DNA from: UBA4292 sp002395865
GTDB lineage: Bacteria > Bacillota > Clostridia > Lachnospirales > Lachnospiraceae
DNA: 8,000 nucleotides
Reading direction: 5' to 3'
Assembly: GCA_946533395.1 (NCBI GenBank)
Contig: CAMNBU010000057.1
Location: 1 to 8,000, forward strand
Shown here in pieces: positions 1-7,200 of the stretch. Numbering within the stretch: the stretch's first letter is position 1; the number at the start of each line of letters is the position of its first letter. Under the pieces are notes generated by a model. That model was not told where the DNA came from. It worked only from the letters and a program-made list of their open reading frames with translations, and did no database searches. The translations under genes and the position numbers were made by a program.

Positions 1-637
1 ACTCCCACCACTCTGAGCTTCTGCCCATGACATGGCGGTGCTTGCCCCAGTATGTGAGGTCGGGTGACTCGGAAAGGAAGATATCACCGAAGGGAGTATG
101 TCCGGAATCGGAAGGTCTTGAGAGCATGATATAGTTGCCGTTTACCTTTCTCGGGAAGAGAACGGCATTTCTGTTGAAGGGAATGAAAGGGTTCTCAAGA
201 CGAACAAATGTCTTGAAATCCTGTGTCTTGGCGAGATGTATGGAAGCGCCGTAGAAATCGCCGCACCACATGATGTAATATGTATCCTCGACCTTTACGA
301 GCCTGGGGTCGTAAGCATACACAGGCATGAAATCCTTTCCGCTCTCGTCCACGAAGTGTATCTTCTCCTCGTCGAAGGTCCAGTGGATGGCATCCTCGGA
401 ATGTCCGAGATAGATATAGGGAACGCCGTTTACCTGCTCGCCGCGGAATACTCCGATGAACTTGCCCTGATAAGGCATAACTGCGCTGTTGAAGATTCTG
501 GCCACGCCCTTTACCGGATTGCGGTCAATGATCGGGTTCTCCTGATATCTCCACACCGGAGCGTTCTTAAACTCCTTCGGGGGCTCTGCCCAGGGCATAT
601 TGGGGACATTGTCACAGATAAGCTGTACTTTACTCAT
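1..637 (-). CDS. GH130 family beta-1,4-mannoside phosphorylase, 5' part (3' end outside window)
   Basis: The visible 212 residues match the N-terminal part of glycoside hydrolase family 130, which forms a five-bladed beta-propeller. The family phosphorolyses beta-1,4-mannosyl linkages, releasing mannose 1-phosphate from mannooligosaccharides or Man-GlcNAc. There is no signal peptide, so the enzyme is cytosolic and would act on imported oligosaccharides. The AYDPR motif at residues 108-112 carries the likely general acid Asp110. The RNAVLFPRK stretch (157-164) and RPSDSGHTPFGDIFLSESPD (174-193) are also typical of the family. Overall it resembles subfamily GH130_2 (beta-1,4-mannooligosaccharide and mannosyl-GlcNAc phosphorylases), but the exact substrate cannot be fixed from this part. 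The ATG start is supported by an AAGGAG box at 649-654. The gene diverges from the DAHP synthase gene and has its own strong promoter and a possible operator. The ORF is open to the window edge. Confidence 0.88.
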   Translation of the reverse strand, partial: MSKVQLICDNVPNMPWAEPPKEFKNAPVWRYQENPIIDRNPVKGVARIFNSAVMPYQGKFIGVFRGEQVNGVPYIYLGHSEDAIHWTFDEEKIHFVDESGKDFMPVYAYDPRLVKVEDTYYIMWCGDFYGASIHLAKTQDFKTFVRLENPFIPFNRNAVLFPRKVNGNYIMLSRPSDSGHTPFGDIFLSESPDLTYWGKHRHVMGRSSEWWE

Positions 638-711
638 GATGATGCGACTCCTTTTTAATTTATTATTTATGCCGTATGCGGCTTCTTTGCTTCTGTGCAA
701 AACACAAGTAG

Positions 712-740
712 TATATAATAGGTATTTTTTGTAATGTCAA
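712..740 (-). promoter_or_regulatory. Sigma-A promoter for the GH130 gene
   Basis: On the minus strand a perfect -35 box TTGACA (735-740) is followed after 17 bases by TATATA (712-717). Transcription should start near 705, leaving a leader of about 68 bases. That leader contains a short inverted repeat (671-682, GCCG-CATA-CGGC), too weak to call a riboswitch. The strong match suggests high expression unless a regulator blocks it. Confidence 0.8.
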
Positions 741-752
741 CAGCATATTTTT

Positions 753-768
753 ACTTAATCGTTTAAGT
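753..768. promoter_or_regulatory. Candidate operator, inverted repeat with central CG
   Basis: ACTTAATCGTTTAAGT has perfect 6-base arms (ACTTAA/TTAAGT) around TCGT. A palindrome centred on CG is the usual form of LacI/GalR-family operators. It lies 12 bases behind the -35 box of the GH130 promoter, centred about 56 bases upstream of the predicted start. It is about 70 bases from the -35 of the divergent DAHP synthase promoter, so a role at the GH130 gene is more likely. It does not fit the CcpA cre consensus, which needs TG...CA ends. Which protein binds it, and whether it represses or activates, is unknown. Confidence 0.5.
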
Positions 769-837
769 TTTGCGCATTTTTTTGAGTACAATCTCCGCGT
801 TCACAGCAGTTAAATTATTATTTTATATATTCTTTTA

Positions 838-865
838 TTGACATGAGATTTAAATATGATATAGT
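838..865 (+). promoter_or_regulatory. Sigma-A promoter for the DAHP synthase gene
   Basis: TTGACA (838-843) is separated by 16 bases from TATAGT (860-865). A TG at 857-858 makes this an extended -10 (TGATATAGT). The very AT-rich stretch at about 810-837 directly upstream could serve as an UP element. The predicted start is near 872, giving a leader of about 56 bases. That is too short for a T-box or a peptide-type attenuator. Confidence 0.8.
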
Positions 866-880
866 AAAGAACCGATACAT

Positions 881-907
881 CGTCATCCTGAGCTATGTCG
901 AAGGAGC
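881..907. repeat. Dispersed-type short palindromic repeat (TCCTGAGC...TCGAAGGA)
   Basis: The arms TCCTGAG and CGAAGGA pair as four Watson-Crick pairs, a tandem G-A/A-G mismatch and one more G-C pair around a 6-base loop (CTATGT). The core with its preceding GTCA resembles a short repeat seen in many copies in diverse bacterial genomes. When such a copy is translated on the other strand it gives the tell-tale FDIAQDD peptide, as it does here. It lies in the leader of the DAHP synthase transcript. It also supplies an ATG (895) in frame with that gene, which can mislead start prediction. Copy number elsewhere in this genome cannot be seen from the window. Confidence 0.6.
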
Positions 908-914
908 TTATTAA

Positions 915-921
915 GAAAGGA
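915..921 (+). promoter_or_regulatory. Ribosome binding site that fixes the DAHP synthase start
   Basis: GAAAGGA lies 6 bases before the ATG at 928. The in-frame ATG at 895 has no Shine-Dalgarno sequence in front of it and lies inside the palindromic repeat. The 928 start is therefore preferred. Confidence 0.8.
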
Positions 922-927
922 CATGCC

Positions 928-1956
928 ATGAGTTTTGATTTCAAGAGAAAACTACCAACCCCCGCGCAGATCAAGGAGATGTATCCCGTCCCCGAGGATG
1001 TCGCGCAGCTTAAGATAAAGAGAGACGAGGAGATCCGCAAGGTCTTCACGGGCGAGGACGACCGCTTCGTGGCAGTTATCGGCCCCTGCTCCGCCGACAA
1101 TGTGGACAGCGTCTGCGACTATCTCGAAAGGCTATCTAAAGTCGCTGAGAAGGTAAAGGATAAAGTCCTTGTTATCCCGAGAGTCTACACGAACAAGCCC
1201 CGTACCACAGGCGATGGCTACAAGGGCATGGTGCATCAGCCCAACCCCGAGAAGCCCGAGGACATGCTCGAGGGCATCATCGCCATAAGAAACCTTCACA
1301 TAAAGGCTGTACAGGTGTCGGGCATGACATGCGCCGACGAGATGCTCTACCCCGAGAACTTCCGCTATCTCTCCGATATACTCTCCTATGTTGCCGTCGG
1401 AGCGAGATCCGTTGAGGATCAGCAGCACAGACTTACGGTATCGGGTATGGATATTCCCGCAGGTATGAAGAACCCCACCTCGGGTGATCTTTCTGTCATG
1501 ATGAACTCCATCCTGGCAGGCCAGCACCCCCATCAGTTCATCTACAGGGGCTGGGAGGTCGAGACCAGCGGCAATCCCCTCACCCATGCCATACTTCGAG
1601 GCGCAGTCAATAAGCACGGCCAGAGCATACCAAACTATCATTACGAGGATCTCCAGCTTCTCATAAAGCTCTACGCCGAGAAAAATCTCGCAAATCCCGC
1701 ATGCATAGTCGATGCCAACCACGCGAACTCCGGCAAGCAGCACAGGGAGCAGATTCGTATCGTGAAGGAGATCCTCCACAGCCGTTCAAACTCTGACGAT
1801 ATAAGAAAGCTCGTCAAGGGCGTTATGGTCGAGAGCTACATCGAGGATGGCGCTCAGAAGATCGGTGAGCACATTTACGGAAAGTCGATCACTGACCCCT
1901 GTCTTGGATGGAACGACACAGAGAAGCTGTTATATACCATAGCTGAAAGAACTTGA
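928..1956 (+). CDS. aroF: 3-deoxy-7-phosphoheptulonate (DAHP) synthase, class I AroG/AroF type
   Basis: This cytosolic enzyme condenses phosphoenolpyruvate with erythrose 4-phosphate, the first committed step of the shikimate pathway to Phe, Tyr, Trp and chorismate. The 342-residue protein is of normal length for the AroF/AroG/AroH (I-alpha) group. Visible motifs in order are IGPCSADN (51-58), TNKPRTTGDGYKG (88-100, substrate phosphate binding), GARSVEDQQHR (158-168), NHANSGKQ (264-271), GVMVESYIEDGAQ (298-310) and SITDPCLGW (320-328). By analogy with E. coli AroG the metal ligands are Cys54, His265, Glu302 and Asp323, all present, so it should be active. The start at 928 is chosen over 895 because of its ribosome binding site. 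Which amino acid inhibits it cannot be read with confidence, so the aroF symbol is a family label. It is apparently a single-gene unit, followed by a strong terminator. Confidence 0.95.
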   Translation: MSFDFKRKLPTPAQIKEMYPVPEDVAQLKIKRDEEIRKVFTGEDDRFVAVIGPCSADNVDSVCDYLERLSKVAEKVKDKVLVIPRVYTNKPRTTGDGYKGMVHQPNPEKPEDMLEGIIAIRNLHIKAVQVSGMTCADEMLYPENFRYLSDILSYVAVGARSVEDQQHRLTVSGMDIPAGMKNPTSGDLSVMMNSILAGQHPHQFIYRGWEVETSGNPLTHAILRGAVNKHGQSIPNYHYEDLQLLIKLYAEKNLANPACIVDANHANSGKQHREQIRIVKEILHSRSNSDDIRKLVKGVMVESYIEDGAQKIGEHIYGKSITDPCLGWNDTEKLLYTIAERT

Positions 1957-2033
1957 TAAACACAGGCTTTTTATTTTTGTCCTGCTGTTGCACCGGTGAC
2001 TGAAGACTTTTCAAAGCATAGCATACTACACAC

Positions 2034-2062
2034 AAAAAACCTCCGATAACCGGAGGTTTTTT
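2034..2062. terminator. Bidirectional intrinsic terminator between aroF and recX
   Basis: A perfect 12-base inverted repeat (AAAAAACCTCCG / CGGAGGTTTTTT) encloses the 5-base loop ATAAC. A run of six T follows the GC stem on the plus strand and six A precede it, so it can end transcripts from both sides. It lies 77 bases after the aroF stop and 43 bases after the recX stop. The stretch 1957-2033 between aroF and the hairpin shows no gene. Confidence 0.93.
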
Positions 2063-2105
2063 GATTCTGGGTCATAGTCGTTTTGTATCCGCTTCCCGGT
2101 CGTGA

Positions 2106-2744
2106 TCAGTCCTGTGTAGAAAGCCCATCCTCCATGCTGTCTCTTGCACAGTTCAGTGCGCAGATTATCTCGTCGTAGTCAAATCCCTTGCCAAGTAGGT
2201 ATCTGATCTGGCGGGAGTAAAAGGCCGGGTCGCTCAGATCACCACCCCTGGTGCGCCTGGCCACAAGTAAAGCCAGAGCCGTGTCATCTCCGGGCGAGGC
2301 TTCGAGCGTGGCTTCGACAGTGTCGCGTGATATGCCCTTTTGAAGAAGGAGCTGTTTTATTACTCGTTTGCTCTTCGTGCGGGATGCCTGTGAGGTAAAG
2401 TCGGAGGCGTACTGCGCATCATCTATGAAGCGGTATTCGATGAGTTTTGAGAGGGTCCGTGAGATGACAGGCTCGCTGTAGTATGCACCGATGAGCTTGT
2501 CGGCGATCTCTTTTTCAGTGTAGCTTTTCGCTCCCAGAAGATAGAGCGTATAGTCCATGGCACGCTTGTAGAGTATCTCCTCGCATATCCGCTCATACAC
2601 TTCATCGGGCAGCCCCGCGCCCTCCTCTATCGAATATGTCTTAAGCTCTGTGCCATACAGGGGCATGGTAAGCTCCATGCCCCTGTACTCTATATCCACT
2701 CTGTATCTTCTGTGCGTGCCTTTAACTATTCTCTGTATCTGCAT
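2106..2744 (-). CDS. recX: Regulatory protein RecX
   Basis: RecX binds RecA filaments and modulates (usually inhibits) RecA strand exchange and ATPase activity. The 212-residue protein shows the family's repeated three-helix units. The first runs from about 61 to 113 and ends in the signature YRFIDDAQYA (104-113). The second contains KSKRVIKQLLLQKGI (124-138). The third contains RQIRYLLGKGFDYDEI (178-193). An N-terminal segment of about 60 residues (RYRVDIEYRG..) precedes them, as in other Firmicutes RecX. The ATG lies 23 bases inside the end of recA. Only a poor Shine-Dalgarno (AGCAGG, close to the ATG) is present, so translation probably depends on ribosomes finishing recA. It is co-transcribed with recA and hence likely under SOS control. 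Confidence 0.93.
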   Translation of the reverse strand: MQIQRIVKGTHRRYRVDIEYRGMELTMPLYGTELKTYSIEEGAGLPDEVYERICEEILYKRAMDYTLYLLGAKSYTEKEIADKLIGAYYSEPVISRTLSKLIEYRFIDDAQYASDFTSQASRTKSKRVIKQLLLQKGISRDTVEATLEASPGDDTALALLVARRTRGGDLSDPAFYSRQIRYLLGKGFDYDEIICALNCARDSMEDGLSTQD

Positions 2745-3741
2745 CGCCTGCTATGCCGTAGTGTTCCTTGATCTTCTTCACAACCTCCGCGCACATATCC
2801 GCATGCTCGGCCAGATAGAGCTTCGCGTTCTCGCGTCCCTGGCCGATCTTTTCACCGTTATATGCGTACCATGCGCCGGCTTTAACGATGATGTTGGAAT
2901 TCGCTGCAAGATCAAGTATATCACCGTATGTGGATATGCCCTTACCGTACATGATATCGAACTCAGCCTCCTTGAAGGGCGGAGCGACCTTGTTCTTAAC
3001 GATCTTGACCTTAGTTCTGTTACCTATGACCTCGCCGCCGGACTTGATCTGCTCACCGCGCCTTACATCCATACGGATGGACGCATAGAACTTAAGAGCT
3101 CGACCGCCTGTGGTGGTCTCGGGATTACCGAACATGATACCTATCTTCTCACGGAGCTGGTTTATGAAGATGACGATGCAGTTCGTCTTGCTGACCACGG
3201 CAGTGAGCTTTCTGAGAGCCTGGCTCATGAGTCTTGCCTGAAGGCCCACATGCGAATCACCCATCTCTCCGTCGATCTCTGCCTTCGGAACCAGTGCTGC
3301 AACAGAGTCCACGATAACTATATCGACCGCACCGGATCTGACCATGGTCTCGCAGATCTCAAGAGCCTGCTCACCGTTATCCGGCTGGGAAATGTACAGA
3401 TTATCGATATCCACACCGATATTCTTCGCGTATACAGGGTCCAGAGCGTGCTCCGCGTCGATAAAGCCCGCTATTCCTCCCCTCTTCTGTATCTCGGATA
3501 CCATGTGAAGCGCTACTGTGGTCTTACCTGATGATTCGGGTCCGTAGATCTCCACGATCCTTCCCTTCGGAACTCCTCCGACACCTAAAGCGATATCCAG
3601 ACTCATGGAGCCTGTGGGTACCGCCTCAACATTCATCTGTCTCGTGGGATCACCGAGCTTCATGACTGATCCCTTACCGTATGATTTTTCAATCTGCGCT
3701 ATCGCCGCATCAAGCGCCTTCTGTTTCTCTTCGAACTGCAT
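2722..3741 (-). CDS. recA: Recombinase RecA
   Basis: RecA forms ATP-dependent filaments on single-stranded DNA, catalyses homologous pairing and strand exchange, and triggers LexA self-cleavage. The 339-residue protein has Walker A GPESSGKT (67-74, Lys73), the catalytic Glu97 in DAEH, Walker B VIVD (142-145), the NQLREKIG segment (194-201, Gln195 as the ATP/DNA switch), the L2 loop (about 201-213), and KVAPPFKEAEFDI (251-263). The C-terminal domain ends in a short acidic tail, slightly shorter than in E. coli. The start at 3741 (MQFEEKQKALD) is preferred. A longer reading from 3801 would begin inside the promoter, ahead of the transcription start, and AGGAGGT stands right before 3741. It leads the recA-recX transcript, with rnpB and addBA upstream on the same strand. 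Confidence 0.98.
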   Translation of the reverse strand: MQFEEKQKALDAAIAQIEKSYGKGSVMKLGDPTRQMNVEAVPTGSMSLDIALGVGGVPKGRIVEIYGPESSGKTTVALHMVSEIQKRGGIAGFIDAEHALDPVYAKNIGVDIDNLYISQPDNGEQALEICETMVRSGAVDIVIVDSVAALVPKAEIDGEMGDSHVGLQARLMSQALRKLTAVVSKTNCIVIFINQLREKIGIMFGNPETTTGGRALKFYASIRMDVRRGEQIKSGGEVIGNRTKVKIVKNKVAPPFKEAEFDIMYGKGISTYGDILDLAANSNIIVKAGAWYAYNGEKIGQGRENAKLYLAEHADMCAEVVKKIKEHYGIAGDADTENS

Positions 3742-3744
3742 ATT

Positions 3745-3751
3745 ACCTCCT
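3745..3751 (-). promoter_or_regulatory. recA ribosome binding site abutting the LexA box
   Basis: AGGAGGT on the minus strand lies 3 bases before the recA ATG, an unusually tight spacing. Its first base is the last base of the LexA box, so operator and ribosome binding site share position 3751. It decides the start at 3741. Confidence 0.85.
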
Positions 3752-3764
3752 GAACATTTGTTCG
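3751..3764. promoter_or_regulatory. LexA binding site (SOS box) of recA
   Basis: CGAACAAATGTTCA on the minus strand matches the Gram-positive (DinR/LexA) consensus CGAACRNRYGTTYC at every defined position except the last. The GAAC/GTTC arms are perfect around four bases. It covers about +2 to +15 of the predicted recA transcript, directly downstream of the -10 box, so bound LexA would block initiation or escape. This puts recA and recX in the SOS regulon. Confidence 0.92.
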
Positions 3765-3772
3765 TTTTTGAC

Positions 3773-3801
3773 AGTATAAGCCTGTACGGATGCTTTGTCA
3801 A
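3773..3801 (-). promoter_or_regulatory. Sigma-A promoter of recA-recX
   Basis: TTGACA (3796-3801) is followed after exactly 17 bases by TATACT (3773-3778). The start should be near 3766, giving a leader of only about 25 bases that is almost filled by the LexA box and ribosome binding site. The promoter begins 45 bases past the 3' end of rnpB. Confidence 0.88.
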
Positions 3802-3845
3802 GTGTTTTTTGGGAAAAATTCGAGGGATTTGGATATGGGAGAAAT

Positions 3846-4178
3846 GCAGGCAAAGCTGTAAGCCGGGTTATGTATTTGATGATCATCTATCTAGACCATG
3901 CGTTGCCGCATGGCTCAAGCGACATACCTGGAGCCTGACGGGCCGCCAATAGCTCCCTTTCGTCTTGCTTCGGATGGGGTTTACATGTGCCCCGCGCGTT
4001 ACCGAGCGGGCGGTAGTCTCTTAAGCTGCCTTTCCACCCTTACCGCTTGCGCGGCGGTATATTTCTGTTGCACTGGCCTTGGAGTCACCTCCACCGGACG
4101 TTATCCGGCATCCTGCCCTGTGAAGCCCGGACTTTCCTCACCTGCGTGAAGCAGCCGCGATCATCTGCTTTACCTGCC
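3846..4178 (-). ncRNA. rnpB: RNase P RNA, bacterial type A
   Basis: This is the catalytic RNA that removes 5' leaders from precursor tRNAs, working with the RnpA protein. The conserved 5' core GAGGAAAGTCCGGGCT is at 4139-4124. Further signatures are AAGGGTGGAAAGG, GTAAACCCC, the AGATAGATGATC core near the 3' end, and ACCCGGCTTACAG just before the end. The ends pair as helix P1: 11 pairs with one G-U (GCAGGTAAAGC at 4177-4167 with GCTTTGCCTGC at 3856-3846), which sets the borders to within a few bases. Length is about 333 nt, normal for the class. The gene sits between addA and recA on their strand. The probable P12 hairpin (GGCAG...CTACC) carries one C-A mismatch. No intrinsic terminator is visible behind it. 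Small ORFs across this stretch are not genes. Confidence 0.97.
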
Positions 4179-4183
4179 GTATA

Positions 4184-4212
4184 AATGTATCATTTTTCCC
4201 TTGCTTTGTAAA
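4184..4212 (-). promoter_or_regulatory. Sigma-A promoter of rnpB
   Basis: TTTACA (4207-4212) is separated by 17 bases from TACATT (4184-4189), with a TG one base before the -10 (extended -10). The implied start at 4177-4178 coincides with the first bases of helix P1, which independently supports both calls. The -35 box begins 7 bases after the addA stop codon. Confidence 0.82.
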
Positions 4213-4219
4213 TGATTTT

Positions 4220-7200
4220 TTACATCAAAAACTCTTTTCCGAGGCAGAAGGAATAGATATATACCTCCTTCACCTTTCTTCCGTACACCCTCTCAAGCAC
4301 ATTTTTGTACTGAATGAGCTGTGCCCTGTATCTGTCCACAAGCTCCCGACCCGTAACATCCTCCGTATAATCGGTCTTGTAGTCGATAAGTATAAGCTCA
4401 TCATTTTCTATAAAATACGCGTCGATTATACCTCTGACGAGAACATTGTCATCGAGATCGATATCCTTATAGATATCCTTTACTGCAACACCCATAAGGA
4501 ACTGTCTTTCCCTGAAGAGCGTGCCGTTCCTATCGGCATCTATCATTCGCTTACCGAGCCGCGTATCAAAGAACTCCGCTATATTTCTTCCGTCGATAAG
4601 CTTTGCGTCCTCCGCGTTCAGTCCTTCGCCGATTGCCCTCTCGATCTGCTGCGTAACGTATCTGATACCGCTTCCGTCATACGACCCAAGCTCCATCAGT
4701 TCCATGAGCTTGTGGTAGGCCGTACCTCGCCTCGCGGCCTTATCCTTAGAAGTCTGCCCCAACCGGATAAAGGTCGTATCGTCGTCCCCTGGCATCTCCT
4801 CCATCGAGGCCTTCTTTATATCCGTGACGGACATATTTGCGGGTATGGAAGTCAGAGCCTGATTTCTGTAGCGAAATTCAAGTATCCTCCTGAGCTTTTT
4901 ATCAAGACCCGCGTTTTCATCCGCTTCTTCCTTTGAAGTCACGGCATCCACGGGAGGCAGTATATCCGAAGCATTCTGCTTATATATCTTCAGCCTGTAT
5001 CCGCCGTACTCCAGCTCGGTTTCATCCGATGAACAGATCTCTGACGATCCTATACCCTTTACCTTAGCTTCCCGGTCGAATACGGCGCCCGCGATCATAT
5101 TCAGGTAGGAGCCGCTGTCCATCGCTATGTAATCATCAGCAAGCGTACCGTCCGCATCAAGCGGCGGACATGTCAGGCTCTTCAGCTTATCCTGCTTTGC
5201 GTTCTCCTTCAGTATACCTGTCATTATCAGAAGCTCCTTCGCTCTGGTGCAGGCCACATAGAGCAGTCGCATCTCCTCCTCGGCCAGCTTCCGAAGAAGT
5301 CTCCTGCGTATCATTTTTTTCTTCAGGCTGCGTACCTTGAAGCGTCTTTCACCGTCTCTTACATCACAGCCTATACCGTGCTCGTCTGAAGTGAGAAAAG
5401 CAGCCTTAAGATCCATGGTATTATAAGTCTTGCCGCAGCATGCGACTATGACCACGGGAAATTCAAGTCCCTTGCTTTTGTGGATGGTCATGAGCCTTAC
5501 CGCATCCACAGTCTCATTGAAGGCAGGCGCGTCGTCCTTGTCATAATCCTTCAGGCGTTCGATATATCGTATGAAATTGCCCGTGCCCGAGAAGCTCGAC
5601 TGTTCATACTTTTTTGCGCTCTCGATAAGAGCGTCCACGTTCTTCATGCGGCGTTTTCCGGCGGGGAGCGCATTTACATAGTAGATGTAACCCGTCTCAT
5701 CAAGAATCTTAAGAAGCAGCTCGCTTATGGGAAGAAGCTGTGACAGAGCGCGGTATCTCTCTATCATGCACAGAAACTTATCTATCTTCGCAAACTCACT
5801 CCGCAATTCAAATACCGCCTCGTGAAAATGCTTTATACCTTTTTTGCGGGCGATAAGCTTTATATCCGCCAGCTCTTTCATGGAGAAGGCGCCGAACACG
5901 TTCCTCATGGTCGCAGCCAGAGGAATGTCCTGTCTTATGTTGTCGATGATGCTGAGAAGTTCCAGAAGTCCGCTGACCTCCGGGGAGGTATAATATCCCT
6001 TCTCGCTCTCGCAGTACAGCGGTATCCCGTACTCTCTGAACACCCTCACGTAAGCGTCCTGCGCTGTGGAGGCTGATCGCATAAGTATAACTATATCGGA
6101 AGGCGTAACGGGTCGCAGCTGTTTGTTCTCCGTGACCATATATGGCGCGTCCGGGTTCAAGAGCTTTAGTATCTTGTTTGCCGTAAATGCCGCCTCGAGT
6201 TCGTATTTATCCTGTTCATCTGTATCGTCGTCAGCATCACCGTCATCGCCGGCGCAGTTCGTTATCAGAATGCCCAGCTGCGCGTCGAAACCGGGTCTGG
6301 CGGGATATATCACCGCCTTGCTGTCGAGCCTTCCCTCAGTCTTGTAGTCGATGCCTCCGAGTCTCTTCTTCATCAGATATCCGAATAGGTCATTTATAAA
6401 GGCGATAACTCCGCTGCGGCTTCTGAAGTTCTCGCAAAGCTCCACCTTTTTGTTGCTCTCATCGTTCTCTTTATATGTGTTGAACTTATCGATGAAGAGT
6501 CCGGGATTGGACTGCCTGAAACCATAAATGCTCTGCTTCACATCTCCCACCATGAAGACGTTGTTCTCGCCTCTGTACTGCCTTGAGACCGACCTTATGA
6601 TCATATCCTGCAAGTCGTTGCAGTCCTGATACTCGTCCACGAGCACCTCATCATACAGCTCTGACAGCTCTGCGGCCGCCTTTGTTGGAGCACCGTTTTG
6701 CGAAAGAATCTGAAGCGCTCCGAGCTCTATGTCGGAGAAATCGCAGATACATCTTTTTTTCTTTGCTTCTTCGTACAGTCCGGAAAACTTAAGTGTCAGT
6801 CTTATCAGCTCGTCACCGAGAAGCTGTATACTGTGCTTCTCGAGTTCCATATAGTTTTCGTCAAATGCGATGAAGCCGTTCTTTATCTCGGCTAATCTGT
6901 CCTTTACGACATCCCGCATTATGTAGGCATGCTCCGTCAGAGCTTCCTTTCCATCCCACTGTGCCTGATCCTTTTTGGTGGGAGCGGCTTTTCTCTTAAA
7001 GCTGAATCCGGCTATATCCTCCTGCATTTGAGAATAGCTTTTATCGGATTCGAGTATGCTCTTGTAAGCTATATACGATTCTTCGAACTGCTCGCAGACC
7101 TTCATGGGCAGATCGTTCTCACGGGCAAAATCCTTAAGCTGTTCCAGAAGCAGCAGGCAGTCATCCATATCTTTTTTTACCTGCTCCCTGAGCTCCTGTA

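Noticed and set aside
236..658. 140-codon plus-strand open frame at the left end
   Set aside because: Lies opposite the GH130 gene, which has the promoter, the ribosome binding site and family motifs.
741..780. CcpA cre site near the GH130 promoter
   Set aside because: The palindrome at 753-768 has a central CG but lacks the TG...CA ends of the cre consensus.
866..927. T-box, riboswitch or attenuator controlling aroF
   Set aside because: The leader is only about 56 bases and contains the palindromic repeat. There is no T-box motif, no terminator hairpin and no aromatic-rich leader peptide.
810..1100. 96-codon minus-strand open frame in the divergent spacer
   Set aside because: Its FDIAQDD segment is the translated palindromic repeat and the rest is antisense to aroF; it is not a gene.
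1132..1779. 215-codon open frame on the minus strand inside the DAHP synthase gene
   Set aside because: Shadow of aroF; the plus-strand frame carries all catalytic motifs and the signals.
2650..3531. Long open frame (293 codons) on the plus strand opposite recA and recX
   Set aside because: It is a mirror frame of recA, whose motifs are unmistakable on the minus strand. It has no recognisable domain and no ribosome binding site.
3802..3845. Intrinsic terminator behind rnpB
   Set aside because: There is a TTTTT on the minus strand, but no stem-forming sequence in front of it.
3605..4149. Two plus-strand open frames covering rnpB and the recA start
   Set aside because: The stretch 3846-4178 is structured RNase P RNA on the minus strand, and the remainder is the recA start region. 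The peptides show no domain.
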